This document shows, piece after piece, positions 24,672 to 35,671 of a stretch of DNA of 64,000 nucleotides (position 1 is its first letter; every line of letters starts with the position of its first letter). The stretch comes from Bacteroidales bacterium. Lineage in GTDB: Bacteria; Bacteroidota; Bacteroidia; Bacteroidales; UBA1715. The notes below the pieces were generated by a model, which ran no database searches, was not told the DNA's origin, and was given only the letters and a program-made list of their open reading frames with translations. The stretch spans positions 1 through 64,000 of the forward strand of contig JAKSTZ010000002.1 of NCBI GenBank assembly GCA_024402335.1, in the 5' to 3' direction. The position numbers and the translations under genes are program-made.

Positions 24672-26775
24672 ATTTGTAATGCTTGTTTGTTTGCTGTGGT
24701 CGGCAATTGCAAGTGCTTCGGAAGGAATGTGGATTCCTCTCTTGATAGAACAGCAAGTTTTCCCTGCAATGCAAGAAGCTGGATGTAAATTGACTCCAGA
24801 ACAAATTTATTGTGCAAAACAAGCATGTCTGACTAATGCTATAGTTCGTATTGGTCGTGGATGTACGGGTAGTTTTGTTTCGAATGAAGGCCTTGTTCTT
24901 ACAAACTTCCATTGTGTTCAATATCAAATATCTAAAGCAAACGAAGGTGGTAAAGGATACCTAGAAAATGGATTCTTCGCAAGTACAAAGGAGGAAGAAA
25001 TAAAAACGGCACGGTTGTCGGCTGAGACAATGTGTGCAATGTACGATGTAACGGCGCAAGTCCTTGAAATGAAAGGAAAAGGTTTGTCGCTGAAAAAAAT
25101 AACAGATTCCTTGACTATTGATTCGACAAAAGATTTTCAATATTCAATTGAAGAGTTTTTTGCAGGAAATCAATATTTTATGTTTAAAACAAAAACATAT
25201 ACTGATGTTCGTTTAGTTGCATTTATGCCGGCTGAAATTGCTCAGTTCGGTAATAATGCAGACAATTGGAGTTGGCCACGGAATAATGCAGATTTTGCGT
25301 TATTGCGTGTCTATGAGAATGACAAACCGATACAACCTCGTAAGTTTTTGGAAATAAACAAGGAAGGAGTGAAGGAAGACGATTTCTCTATGGTGATAGG
25401 CTTCCCTGCAGAAACTAAAATGTATGGAACTCTAAAAGAGTTGGATTTAATTACAAATGTGTTGAATCCTGCGCAAATTTCAATGAGGGAAATACGCTTG
25501 CGTCTAATTTGGCAATATATGGAGAAGAATGATAAAAACTATCAAGAATGTTATGCTTTACATTCTTCGTTGTCGAATTATTATGAAAAATGGCAAGCTG
25601 AAAATAAAGGTATTGTAACTTCTGGTGCTTTGGCTTCTCGTGCAGAAAGAGAAGAAAACTTGAAGAAATGGATAGCTAGTTCAGAAGACTTGTCAAAGCA
25701 ATATGGAGATTTATTTGCTGTATATGATTCTTGTGCTACATTGTATTATAATTCATATACAACATTAGTATTGTATTTGGAAGGATTGTGGAGAATGAGA
25801 ACGTTATTGCCTTCGAGTATTGCTGTATCGTCGCCAAATTTAGATTTTATAAGAAGTGCAAAATTTCTTGATATTGTACAAAAGTATAATCCGGAATTGG
25901 AAAAGCAGGCTTTAGTTCCAATGATTTTACTGACAGGTTTGTATGAAAATGGCGATAATTGCTCTATTACCAAAGAGAAACGATTACCTCTTTGTAATCG
26001 TATTTCGAAATTGCCTTCTAAAGAAGATGAAGACCACAAAGTTATAGTGTCATTCCTTGATTCTGTATTCAACAAAAGTGTATTTACAGATTTTAATAGA
26101 GCTAAGAAATTCCAAAAAATAATTACTTCAAAAAAGAAATTTAAGGACGATGCTGTTGTTCGTGACTATTTACATAAAACTGACGCTTTATATCGTTTGA
26201 CGGAAGATGTTTGGATTCGTTTACAGGAACGAATGGCGCAATTTAATGCGGAGAAATCAAAATTTGATAGTATAAATTGTGTTATGAATAAGGCTCTTTA
26301 TACATATTATAATGGTGCGATGTTTCCTGATGCAAACAATACGATGCGAATTAGTTTTGGTGCTGTAAAATCGTATGCAAACCCACATACTTATGGAAAT
26401 TCTCGTTTCCCGTATTACACAACAGAATCTAGGGTTTTCAAAAAAATAAACGATAATGCGCGTGAATATAAATCAAACGAGAAGTTCTTGACATTATTGA
26501 AAAATAAGGATTTTGGTACATACGAGAAAGATTCGTTGATTATGAACTTCATTACAACTTGTCAGACGTCTGGGGGAAATTCAGGAAGTCCGGTTATTGA
26601 TGCAAATGGTAAACTGATAGGTTTGAATTTTGACAGAAATAGAGAGGGAACAGTCAGCGATTTCTATTATACCGAAAGTGTTTGTAGAAATATCTGTGTG
26701 GATATTCGATATATTTTGTTTTGCTTAGAACAATATGGTAAGGCTGACAATATATTGAAAGAGTTATCGTTATAA
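24661..26775 (+). CDS. S46 dipeptidyl-peptidase (DPP7/DPP11 family)
   Basis: A 704-residue periplasmic serine exopeptidase that removes dipeptides from N-termini. It begins with a signal peptide (about residues 1-20). The triad is H84 (TNFHC), D211 (NNADF) and S641 (GGNSGSP). Arg659 lies exactly 18 residues after the serine, the spacing of Ser655-Arg673 in Porphyromonas DPP11, where the arginine selects Asp/Glu at P1; DPP7 has glycine there. Asp/Glu specificity is thus inferred. Such enzymes let asaccharolytic Bacteroidota feed on peptides. The start overlaps maf by 11 bases. Confidence 0.9.
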   Translation: MKSRFVMLVCLLWSAIASASEGMWIPLLIEQQVFPAMQEAGCKLTPEQIYCAKQACLTNAIVRIGRGCTGSFVSNEGLVLTNFHCVQYQISKANEGGKGYLENGFFASTKEEEIKTARLSAETMCAMYDVTAQVLEMKGKGLSLKKITDSLTIDSTKDFQYSIEEFFAGNQYFMFKTKTYTDVRLVAFMPAEIAQFGNNADNWSWPRNNADFALLRVYENDKPIQPRKFLEINKEGVKEDDFSMVIGFPAETKMYGTLKELDLITNVLNPAQISMREIRLRLIWQYMEKNDKNYQECYALHSSLSNYYEKWQAENKGIVTSGALASRAEREENLKKWIASSEDLSKQYGDLFAVYDSCATLYYNSYTTLVLYLEGLWRMRTLLPSSIAVSSPNLDFIRSAKFLDIVQKYNPELEKQALVPMILLTGLYENGDNCSITKEKRLPLCNRISKLPSKEDEDHKVIVSFLDSVFNKSVFTDFNRAKKFQKIITSKKKFKDDAVVRDYLHKTDALYRLTEDVWIRLQERMAQFNAEKSKFDSINCVMNKALYTYYNGAMFPDANNTMRISFGAVKSYANPHTYGNSRFPYYTTESRVFKKINDNAREYKSNEKFLTLLKNKDFGTYEKDSLIMNFITTCQTSGGNSGSPVIDANGKLIGLNFDRNREGTVSDFYYTESVCRNICVDIRYILFCLEQYGKADNILKELSL

Positions 26776-26792
26776 TTAAAAATTAACGTGTT

Positions 26793-27827
26793 ATGGGAAG
26801 AAAATTTGCATCTTTAGATACAACAAATAAATTACTGCTTCTACTTGTATTACCGGTGGTCGTTTTTATATTGAAAGAATTGTCTGCCATTTTTGTTCCG
26901 TTGGTAATAGCTTGTTTTTTTGTGCTTTTGTTTATGCCGATGTTGCGATTTGGGGCAAAGTATAATATTCCTCGTTGGGTATCCATCATTTTTATATTCC
27001 TTATATTTTTTATCGTAATATGGGGTTGTGTATGGATTTTACAATTAACCAGTGCGGAATTTCGTTCAACAGATCCTCAAACATGGTTACTTATACAATC
27101 ACGTGCAGCCGAGGTTATATCTAGGTTGTTATCTTTTGCCGGTATAGATAAAGATGTGTTTTTGGAACATATTCAAGAATTTGATTTGGCAACAACGCTA
27201 TATGATAATTTAGGTAATGTGTTTATGGCGGTAAGAAAAACGGCTTCTATTATTTTTATGTCATTGTTCTTCCTTATTTTGTTGTTGTGCAGTTCGTTTA
27301 ATGCACAAAATATTCTTGAATTAGCTTTATTTAAAGATAAAACGCCATCTATTAGAACGTATGTGACAATAGAAAAAAGTATATCTAAATTCATATTTGT
27401 AAAGTTCCTTATAAGCTTTGCTACAGGACTTTCGTTTGCATTGTTGTGCTATTTCTTTGGTGTTAAGTTTGCTATTTTTTGGGGCGTGTTGGCATTCATA
27501 CTTAATTTTATTCAAATGATAGGCTCGATTATATCAACGGCAATTATGTGTTTGTTTGCTTTGACACAAATACCTGTAATGTCTATGTTGGTCTTGTTTA
27601 TCGTGATTGCCATTGCTTTACAATTGTTATTTGGTAGTGTATTAGAACCAATATTTATGGGACGCACGTTTTCAATAAACACCGTTACCATTATTATAAT
27701 GTTGTTCTTTTGGGGCTATGTTTGGAATATCCCGGGAATGATTTTGGCCGTTCCATTGACTGTGATGGTAAAAACTGTCTTGGAACATTTTGACAAAACC
27801 CGTGCGATTGCAGCCTTAATGTCATAA
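26793..27827 (+). CDS. AI-2E/PerM-family membrane permease
   Basis: A 344-residue inner-membrane protein with about eight helices in the typical pattern: an N-terminal pair, a middle soluble insertion (about 90-140), then a conserved C-terminal block with GSVLEPIFMG and WGYVWNIPGMILAVPL. The family includes TqsA, named for AI-2 export, but also Na+/H+ antiporters and others; no quorum-sensing role should be assumed. It starts 17 bases after the peptidase gene and ends the plus-strand run. Confidence 0.83.
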   Translation: MGRKFASLDTTNKLLLLLVLPVVVFILKELSAIFVPLVIACFFVLLFMPMLRFGAKYNIPRWVSIIFIFLIFFIVIWGCVWILQLTSAEFRSTDPQTWLLIQSRAAEVISRLLSFAGIDKDVFLEHIQEFDLATTLYDNLGNVFMAVRKTASIIFMSLFFLILLLCSSFNAQNILELALFKDKTPSIRTYVTIEKSISKFIFVKFLISFATGLSFALLCYFFGVKFAIFWGVLAFILNFIQMIGSIISTAIMCLFALTQIPVMSMLVLFIVIAIALQLLFGSVLEPIFMGRTFSINTVTIIIMLFFWGYVWNIPGMILAVPLTVMVKTVLEHFDKTRAIAALMS

Positions 27828-27930
27828 GTTTTTATAGTTTTTTTCTCGTTTTTATAGAAAAAAAGAGGTTTCTGAGCGTATTGTAAAAGGATTTTTGTAT
27901 TTTTATACAAATTCTTTAAAACGTACGATT

Positions 27931-29268
27931 ATGGCAGGAAAGAAACCAAAAATATTTGTGTTAGATACCAATGTTATCTTACATAATTGTAGAGCTATAT
28001 ACGCATTCCAAGAAAATGATGTAGTAATTCCAATTACCGTCCTTGAAGAACTAGATAAATTCAAGAAAAATGAAGATGAGTTAGGTTGGAATTCACGTCA
28101 GTTTGTTCGTGAACTTGACGCAATGTCTGATGAAAGAATCTTTTCGGAAGGAGTGTCCCTTGGAAACGGATTGGGTAAATTGTATATCAAAACCCATGCA
28201 CATTATCCTGAAGTTGTGAAAAATGCTTTCGTAGAGCAAATTCCTGATCATAAAATTATTGCGACGGCCTATATTGCAAAGGAAGAAAATCCTGATCGCG
28301 CTGTAATTATGGTGTCAAAAGACATCAACTTACGTATGAAGGCAAAATCTATAGGATTAACTTCACAGGATTTTGAGAATGATAAGGTTCGTGATTTAGG
28401 GCACATAGAAGAAGGTATCCGCGTAATTGATAATGTAGATAGTTCTGCTGTAAATAAATTATATGCGAAAAACACGAAAGATGTTTCTATAAAGCCAGAA
28501 GATATAAATATGCCAAAACCTGCCAGCCACGATTATTTTGTGTTGAGTTCTGGATCAACTTCGGTTATGGCTTATTATAATCCAAAAACACAAGAAATAA
28601 CTCGTGTGAATAAGCGTAGAGTTACTGGTATAGAACCTCGAAACTCTGAGCAGGCTTTTGCTATGCATGCTTTACTAAACGAAGATGTTAAGTTAATGGC
28701 TCTTACGGGTACTGCCGGTACAGGTAAAACATTGCTTGCTTTGGCTGCTGCTTTGGAGCAAAGCGAAAATTATGACCAAATTTTATTGGCAAGACCTATT
28801 GTTGCTCTAGGTAATAAGGATTTGGGCTATCTTCCTGGTGGAGAGAAAGATAAAATCAAACCATATATGATGCCTTTGTTTGATAATCTACAAGTTATAA
28901 AGCAAAATCTTCGTAGCAATGGTGCTGAAATCAACCGAATTGATGGCATGTTGAAAGATGGTAGTTTGGAAATTTCTCCATTGGCATATATTCGTGGACG
29001 CTCGTTGTCACATGTATTCTTTATTATAGATGAGGCACAAAATCTAACTCCACATGAAGTAAAAACTATTATTACGAGAGCAGGCGAGGGAACGAAGATT
29101 GTATTCACCGGTGATGTACAGCAAATAGATTCTCCATATTTGGATACATTCTCTAATGGACTTTCGCATTTAACGTCAAAAATGAAAGGACAATCGGTGT
29201 TTGCTCATATGAATTTAATTAAAGGTGAACGGAGTGAGTTGTCTGATTTGGCTAGTAAATTGCTGTAA
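27931..29268 (+). CDS. PIN-PhoH fusion ATPase (PhoH2 type)
   Basis: A 445-residue cytoplasmic protein. Residues 1-140 form a PIN nuclease domain (FVLDTNVILHN, with D12, then further acidic residues); about 230-440 is a PhoH ATPase with Walker A GTAGTGKT and Walker B FFIIDEAQN. PhoH2 proteins act as RNA helicases and sequence-specific ribonucleases in other bacteria. The ATG at 27931 begins the conserved MAGKKPK sequence; a longer open frame begins at 27895. The gene stands alone, with HU downstream behind its own promoter. Confidence 0.9.
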   Translation: MAGKKPKIFVLDTNVILHNCRAIYAFQENDVVIPITVLEELDKFKKNEDELGWNSRQFVRELDAMSDERIFSEGVSLGNGLGKLYIKTHAHYPEVVKNAFVEQIPDHKIIATAYIAKEENPDRAVIMVSKDINLRMKAKSIGLTSQDFENDKVRDLGHIEEGIRVIDNVDSSAVNKLYAKNTKDVSIKPEDINMPKPASHDYFVLSSGSTSVMAYYNPKTQEITRVNKRRVTGIEPRNSEQAFAMHALLNEDVKLMALTGTAGTGKTLLALAAALEQSENYDQILLARPIVALGNKDLGYLPGGEKDKIKPYMMPLFDNLQVIKQNLRSNGAEINRIDGMLKDGSLEISPLAYIRGRSLSHVFFIIDEAQNLTPHEVKTIITRAGEGTKIVFTGDVQQIDSPYLDTFSNGLSHLTSKMKGQSVFAHMNLIKGERSELSDLASKLL

Positions 29269-29292
29269 ATAAAGATTTAAATACTGAATACG

Positions 29293-29322
29293 TTGTTTTG
29301 TTATTAAATAAATGTATATTTG
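29293..29322 (+). promoter_or_regulatory. Promoter of the HU gene
   Basis: TTG at 29293-29295, a 19-bp spacer, and a perfect -7 TATATTTG at 29315-29322. The start codon follows at 29368, giving a leader of about 40 bases. Confidence 0.7.
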
Positions 29323-29367
29323 TAATAATCAAAAACTTAATAGAAAACTAATTAAAATAAAAGTATT

Positions 29368-29643
29368 ATGAATAAAACAGAATTGATTTCAAAAATCTCA
29401 GAAGAATCAGGTTTGACAAAAGTTGCTTCTGAAAAAGCATTAAATGCATTTGTAAATGCTGTATCTGCATCTTTGAAAAAAGGTGATAGTGTTCAATTGA
29501 TTGGTTTCGGTACATTCTCTGTATCAAAACGTGCTGCAAGAACTGGTATCAATCTTCAAACTAAGAAACCTATAAAGATTGCAGCTAAGAATGTAGCTAA
29601 ATTCAAAGCTGGAAAAGCTCTTTCTGAATCAGTAAACAAATAA
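29368..29643 (+). CDS. HU-family DNA-binding protein
   Basis: A 91-residue histone-like protein that bends and compacts DNA as a dimer. It has the helical N-terminus (KTELISKISEESGLTK), the GFGTFSV turn and a short beta-arm. Length fits HU. The arm sequence (AARTGINLQTKKPIKI) replaces the usual RNPQTG with a TGINLQT version common in this phylum. It is monocistronic, with a strong promoter ahead and a terminator behind. Confidence 0.95.
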   Translation: MNKTELISKISEESGLTKVASEKALNAFVNAVSASLKKGDSVQLIGFGTFSVSKRAARTGINLQTKKPIKIAAKNVAKFKAGKALSESVNK

Positions 29644-29659
29644 TTGTTTGTAATACAAG

Positions 29660-29692
29660 AAAAAAAGGGAGTCATTATGGCTCCCTTTTTTT
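29660..29692 (+). terminator. Intrinsic terminator of the HU gene
   Basis: Stem GGGAGTC/GGCTCCC (one T-G pair) with loop ATTAT, followed by seven T. Confidence 0.9.
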
Positions 29693-29730
29693 GTTTATAT
29701 GTGTGAATGTTGTAGCAATTTTTTTATTAG

Positions 29731-31407
<1,677 letters not shown>

Positions 31408-31425
31408 TTATAGGATTTTGTAAAT

Positions 31426-31462
31426 AAAAAACGGATGAAATTATTTTCATCCGTTTTTTTTT
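31426..31462. terminator. Bidirectional terminator between ABC-F and smpB
   Basis: A 10-bp stem ACGGATGAAA/TTTCATCCGT with a 4-base loop, A-run before and T-run after. It serves both convergent genes. Confidence 0.93.
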
Positions 31463-31466
31463 GTTT

Positions 31467-31922
31467 TTAATAGATTCTTTTGGCTCTATCCATATCGCGT
31501 TTCGCATCTTTTTCTTTTAAATCCTCACGCTTGTCGAACATTTTCTTGCCTCGAGCTAATGCAATGTCAACTTTTGCAAATCCACGTTGTGTTATGTAAA
31601 GGCTAACAACAATGACAGTAATACCTTTATCTTTTAGCTTTTCTTGCATCTTTAACAATTCACGTTTGTTAAGTAGTAACTTTCGTTCTCTATCGGGATT
31701 GTGATTGCTGTAGCTGCCATAAAAATATTCGGATATATGCATTCCTTTGCACCATAATTCGCCGTTAGAAAAGTAACAAAACGCATCTGTTACATTAGCT
31801 TTACCTTCACGGATAGATTTGATTTCAGTTCCAGTTAAGACAATGCCTGCAGTGTATGTTTGTATTGATTCGTAATTAAACGAGGCCTTTTTGTTTTTTA
31901 TGTATATGTTTTTGTCAGCCAT
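31467..31922 (-). CDS. smpB: SsrA-binding protein
   Basis: A 151-residue protein that binds tmRNA and delivers it to stalled ribosomes for trans-translation. Motifs: [28 protein letters not shown], and the basic C-terminus [25 protein letters not shown] that occupies the empty mRNA channel. The long open frame extends to 31994, but [10 protein letters not shown] at 31922 is the family start. Its partner tmRNA lies at 45640-46032. Confidence 0.95.
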   Translation of the reverse strand: MADKNIYIKNKKASFNYESIQTYTAGIVLTGTEIKSIREGKANVTDAFCYFSNGELWCKGMHISEYFYGSYSNHNPDRERKLLLNKRELLKMQEKLKDKGITVIVVSLYITQRGFAKVDIALARGKKMFDKREDLKEKDAKRDMDRAKRIY

Positions 31923-31951
31923 TTCTATATCTTTGTCATGTAAATTAAAGA

Positions 31952-31980
31952 CAAAAATAGCATTTTTATAGAAAATACAA
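31952..31980 (-). promoter_or_regulatory. Promoter of smpB, overlapping the miaA start
   Basis: Minus-strand -7 TATTTTTG (31952-31959) with a TTG -33 element (31978-31980) at 18 bp. The -33 triplet shares its last base with the miaA ATG. A plus-strand -7 TATCTTTG at 31928-31935 probably serves miaA. Confidence 0.55.
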
Positions 31981-32918
31981 TGTCCGAAGAACAATGTTTA
32001 TTGCCTGTAATTATTGGTCCAACTGCTACTGGTAAAACTCGACTTGCAGCATTGGTAGCAGCGGAGCTGGATGCCGAAATTCTATGTGCGGATTCTCGAC
32101 AGGTTTATCGTAATATGAATTTGGGAACAGGTAAGGATTATGATGATTATATAGTTGGTGATATGCATGTACCGTATCATTTGATGGATATTGTTGATGC
32201 AGGAGAGAAATTCAATCTTTTTAAGTTCTATGATGCGTTTCAACATGCCTATAAGGACATTGTAAGTCGAGGAAAACAACCTATGGTTTGTGGTGGCACG
32301 GGTATGTATGTTGAATCTATTATTAAAAACTATAATATGCACATGGTGCCTGAAGATGCTGATTTTCGTGCCGCCTGTGAATTACGGGATTTTGATGATT
32401 TGGTAGAAGAGTTGAAGACGTATAAGACTCTCCACAATACGACGGATATTGATTCTAAAAAACGCGTTATTCGTGCTTTAGAGATAGCTCGCTATGAATG
32501 CGAACATGCTGCTGAATTTACAAAAAATGACTGTTCGTATATTCCTTTTACGATAGGTGTCTCTGTTAGTCGTGAGGTTCGACGTGAGCGTATTGCTAAG
32601 CGATTTCGGGCTCGTTTGCAAGAAGGCATGACGGCGGAAGTAGAGCAGTTGCTTGCCAATGGTGTACCTGCGGAAACGCTGATATATTATGGTTTGGAAT
32701 ACAAATTCCTTACGTTATACGTTACAGGTAAAATTTCCAAACAAGAAATGGAAGATCAGTTACTTACGGCTATTTGCCAATTTGCTAAACGTCAAATGAC
32801 TTGGTTTAGGGGAATGGAGCGCAGAGGTATAGAAATCCATTGGGTAGATGGAGAATTACCAATGGAGGAACGAAAATCTGCAGTTCTTGCCTTGCTGCAC
32901 GAACAAGGATTATTTTAG
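31980..32918 (+). CDS. miaA: tRNA dimethylallyltransferase
   Basis: A 312-residue enzyme that adds a dimethylallyl group to A37 of tRNAs reading UNN codons. It has the P-loop GPTATGKT (13-20), the [16 protein letters not shown] region, and GGTGMYVES. Length is normal. It is divergent from smpB with about 57 bases between starts. The 3' end overlaps the convergent secreted-protein gene by 9 bases. Confidence 0.95.
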   Translation: MSEEQCLLPVIIGPTATGKTRLAALVAAELDAEILCADSRQVYRNMNLGTGKDYDDYIVGDMHVPYHLMDIVDAGEKFNLFKFYDAFQHAYKDIVSRGKQPMVCGGTGMYVESIIKNYNMHMVPEDADFRAACELRDFDDLVEELKTYKTLHNTTDIDSKKRVIRALEIARYECEHAAEFTKNDCSYIPFTIGVSVSREVRRERIAKRFRARLQEGMTAEVEQLLANGVPAETLIYYGLEYKFLTLYVTGKISKQEMEDQLLTAICQFAKRQMTWFRGMERRGIEIHWVDGELPMEERKSAVLALLHEQGLF

Positions 32919-33479
32919 TTTACGAACCAATTTGTGTACTTTGGTTATAGTGATTCGTTCTTTTCTTTTAGTGAATTCGTCTAACGTTTCGCTATTGCTG
33001 TGTTGAAAGTTTGCAGCGAGATAATTTCCTTTGCTAGAGAAAGTCTGCATGTAAAATCTGATGATTTCAATGTTTTCTTTTTTTAACAAATCCATGTTTG
33101 CAGCTGATAATGTGTAAATTGCAGAAACTACGCCGTCATGGAAGTCGTTTACTTTGTTATTTTTACAAATAATGCTATCGCCGTTTGCTAATTCCAATGT
33201 AATATCACCAGATATTCCACATTTATGGAAATAATCGCAAAGCTTTTCATCGGCTTTTAATTCTACCGATAATTGTAAAAGTCCGCCATTTCCGTTTTTT
33301 CCAATAGTTATATTTATGTCTTTGTCTGGAAATAGTCGATCATCCTCGTAGGAAACATATGTCGTGAATGTTGCCGTTATGGCTTGATATGTTTTCCCAT
33401 CTATAAATAATGTATTTTTTTGACCGTAAGCAAAAATGCTGTATAAACAGAGTAGTGCTACTATAATATGTTGTTTCAT
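32910..33479 (-). CDS. Secreted protein of unknown function
   Basis: A 189-residue protein with a signal peptide (MKQHIIVALLCLYSIFAYGQ). The mature part is mixed alpha/beta with alternating strands and no motif I recognise. The C-terminus is very basic ([18 protein letters not shown]). It overlaps the end of miaA by 9 bases on the opposite strand. A minus-strand -7 TATTTTTG at 33495-33502 supports independent expression. No function is proposed. Confidence 0.7.
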   Translation of the reverse strand: MKQHIIVALLCLYSIFAYGQKNTLFIDGKTYQAITATFTTYVSYEDDRLFPDKDINITIGKNGNGGLLQLSVELKADEKLCDYFHKCGISGDITLELANGDSIICKNNKVNDFHDGVVSAIYTLSAANMDLLKKENIEIIRFYMQTFSSKGNYLAANFQHSNSETLDEFTKRKERITITKVHKLVRKLK

Positions 33480-33580
33480 CGCTTATGTTTTGTGCAAAAA
33501 TAACTTTTTATTTTTAGGTAAATAGGTTAGTTGTTAATCATTTATTACTTACTTTTGAACAACTATAAAACTACAAGAAA

Positions 33581-34528
33581 ATGAATGTATTATTAACTGG
33601 AGGAACAGGATTTATAGGTTCCCATGTTCTTGTGGATTTAGTGCGTGCCGGGCATACTGTAACGGTTTTAGCACGTAATGCTAATAAGGTTCCAGCATTG
33701 CAACAGATGGAAAATGTTTCTGTTTTGCAAATAAGTTTAAATGAATTTGACAAAATTCCTGCAGTATTACAGGGAAAGGATGCTGTTGTTCATATTGCTC
33801 TAAATATGGTTGGAGATAATGCGTACGATGTATTGATGAGCGACACAGTTTCTACTGTATTTCTTGCAAATGAAGCTGCGAAGGCCGGTGTGAAAAAGTT
33901 TGTTTATACATCTTCGACTGCTTCTGTTGATTCTGTATATGCTTCTCCGAATCCTGTGTGCATAAAACCTGGAGCAGCTTCAGTCTCAATAGATTGCAGA
34001 CATGATCCTTGTTCATATTATGGTGCGACAAAAGCTGCTTCGGAAGATTTTTTGTTTGCAATTGAAGGTCAAACTGGTATGAAAGTGAATATCATTCGTC
34101 CAGGCTATACATTTGGTAATCCTGTAGTGCCAGGAGCTTATACGCAACCAGATACTCGTTTTCAAGATATAGTGTATAAAGCCATGAAAGGTGAAGACAT
34201 TAAGCTTGTAAAAAATGATGGAACTCAATTTATATGGGCAGATGATATAGCTAAGGTATATACTCGAGTTTTAGAGTCTGATTATAGCAAAAAAACATAT
34301 TTTGCTTTGGCAAAGCAATTTGTTACATGGGAGCAGATTGCACGTGATGCTGTGTCTGTATGTAATTCAAATTCAAAAATTATTGTGGAAGATTTAGGCT
34401 GGAGTGATACGCCTTTATTGTTTGATGTTTCGAATATAAAAGATGATTTTTGTCTTGAATTTTCGGCGTATCCACACATAGTCAGTCATTTAGAATATTT
34501 TAAAGAAAAATTTTCAACAATCGGTTAA
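33581..34528 (+). CDS. NAD(P)-dependent epimerase/dehydratase (extended SDR)
   Basis: A 315-residue cytosolic oxidoreductase of the extended short-chain dehydrogenase family. The cofactor loop is TGGTGFIGSHV near the N-terminus (residues 6-16), and the catalytic YxxxK is YYGATKAASE. The substrate could be a nucleotide sugar or a flavonol-like ketone; nothing nearby decides. The promoter has a perfect -7 TACTTTTG at 33550-33557. It has its own transcription unit ahead of prs. Confidence 0.83.
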   Translation: MNVLLTGGTGFIGSHVLVDLVRAGHTVTVLARNANKVPALQQMENVSVLQISLNEFDKIPAVLQGKDAVVHIALNMVGDNAYDVLMSDTVSTVFLANEAAKAGVKKFVYTSSTASVDSVYASPNPVCIKPGAASVSIDCRHDPCSYYGATKAASEDFLFAIEGQTGMKVNIIRPGYTFGNPVVPGAYTQPDTRFQDIVYKAMKGEDIKLVKNDGTQFIWADDIAKVYTRVLESDYSKKTYFALAKQFVTWEQIARDAVSVCNSNSKIIVEDLGWSDTPLLFDVSNIKDDFCLEFSAYPHIVSHLEYFKEKFSTIG

Positions 34529-34557
34529 GAACTTAGTTGAATATAACAGGAAGTTTG

Positions 34558-34588
34558 TTTGTTGATAAATGAAAAAAAATTAGTTTTG
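34558..34588 (+). promoter_or_regulatory. Promoter of prs
   Basis: TTTG at 34558-34561, a 19-bp spacer and a perfect -7 TAGTTTTG at 34581-34588. Confidence 0.7.
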
Positions 34589-34614
34589 CAGTGTCTAAAC
34601 AAAAATAATGTACT

Positions 34615-35553
34615 ATGGCATCAGGTCAAGAAATTAAGATCTTTTCGGGTGAAGCAACTCGTTATTTAACAGAGAAAATCGTTAAATATTATGGCGTAGA
34701 AATGGGTGCTTCTGCAGTAACACGTTTTAGTGATGGTGAATTCGAACCTCGTTTCGATGAACCGGTTCGTGGTAAAGAGGTTTATATTGTACAGTCAACA
34801 TTTGCTCCAGCAGACAATTTGTTGGAATTACTTTTGTTGATTGATGCAGCAAAAAGAGCTTCTGCAGCACATGTAACAGCAGTTATTCCTTATTTCGGTT
34901 TTGCTCGTCAGGATAGAAAAGAAAAATCTCGTATTTCTATTGGTGCTAAATTAATGGCGAATTTGTTACAAAAAAGTGGTGTTGATCGTGTTATCACGAT
35001 GGACTTACATGCTGGACAAATTCAAGGTTTCTTTGATATTCCAGTTGATCACTTGTTTGGTTCTTCAATATTTATTCCATATATCCAAAACATGAACATT
35101 GAAGACCTTTGTATTGTTGCTCCTGATATGGGTGGTACAAAACGTGCAAAAGCTTATGCCCGTATTTTGAATGCTGATATTGCAATTTGTCACAAAGAAC
35201 GTACTCGTGCCAATGTTGTAGACAATATGCAAATGATTGGTGATGTTGAGAATAAGAATGTTATTATTGTTGATGATATGATTGATACTGCTGGTACAAT
35301 AACTATGGCAGCAAACCTTTGTAAAGAACGTGGTGCAAAAACTGTTCGTGCATTGAGTACACATGCTGTATGTTCTGGACCTGCATTTGAAAGAATTGAA
35401 AATAGTGCAATTCAAGAATTGTTGGTAACTGATACAATTCCACATGATAATATGCCAAGTAAGATTACTGTTTTGTCATGTGCACAATATTTTGCAAACT
35501 CAATTGATAAGATATTCAAAAATGAATCAATGAGTTCTGCATTTTTAGTGTAG
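34615..35553 (+). CDS. prs: Ribose-phosphate pyrophosphokinase
   Basis: A 312-residue enzyme that makes PRPP from ribose 5-phosphate and ATP, feeding nucleotide, histidine and NAD synthesis. Motifs: FSDGEFEPRFDEPVRGKEVYIVQS, PYFGFARQDRK, the DLHAGQIQGFFDIPVDH metal region, and the PRPP loop VIIVDDMIDTAGTI. All key residues are present and the length is that of class I bacterial Prs. L25 (rplY) follows with its own promoter, as often seen in Bacteroidota. Confidence 0.96.
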   Translation: MASGQEIKIFSGEATRYLTEKIVKYYGVEMGASAVTRFSDGEFEPRFDEPVRGKEVYIVQSTFAPADNLLELLLLIDAAKRASAAHVTAVIPYFGFARQDRKEKSRISIGAKLMANLLQKSGVDRVITMDLHAGQIQGFFDIPVDHLFGSSIFIPYIQNMNIEDLCIVAPDMGGTKRAKAYARILNADIAICHKERTRANVVDNMQMIGDVENKNVIIVDDMIDTAGTITMAANLCKERGAKTVRALSTHAVCSGPAFERIENSAIQELLVTDTIPHDNMPSKITVLSCAQYFANSIDKIFKNESMSSAFLV

Positions 35554-35571
35554 TAAAAAAATAGGCACATA

Positions 35572-35602
35572 TTTGTATTATTGAGAAATTTTACGATATT
35601 TG
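35572..35602 (+). promoter_or_regulatory. Promoter of rplY
   Basis: TTTG at 35572-35575, 19 bp, then GATATTTG at 35595-35602 (one mismatch to TAnnTTTG). The predicted leader of about 63 bases contains a small hairpin (ATGTC/GACAT near 35636-35648), but no known riboswitch. Confidence 0.6.
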
Positions 35603-35671
35603 CCGCCGATAAAATTATATTAACCCGTGTGATGGATGTCTTTGACATAAGTAGCACAAAATTTAGGTAAT

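Noticed and set aside
26793..27827. AI-2 quorum-sensing exporter
   Set aside because: The family name is historical; no luxS or other AI-2 gene is in the window.
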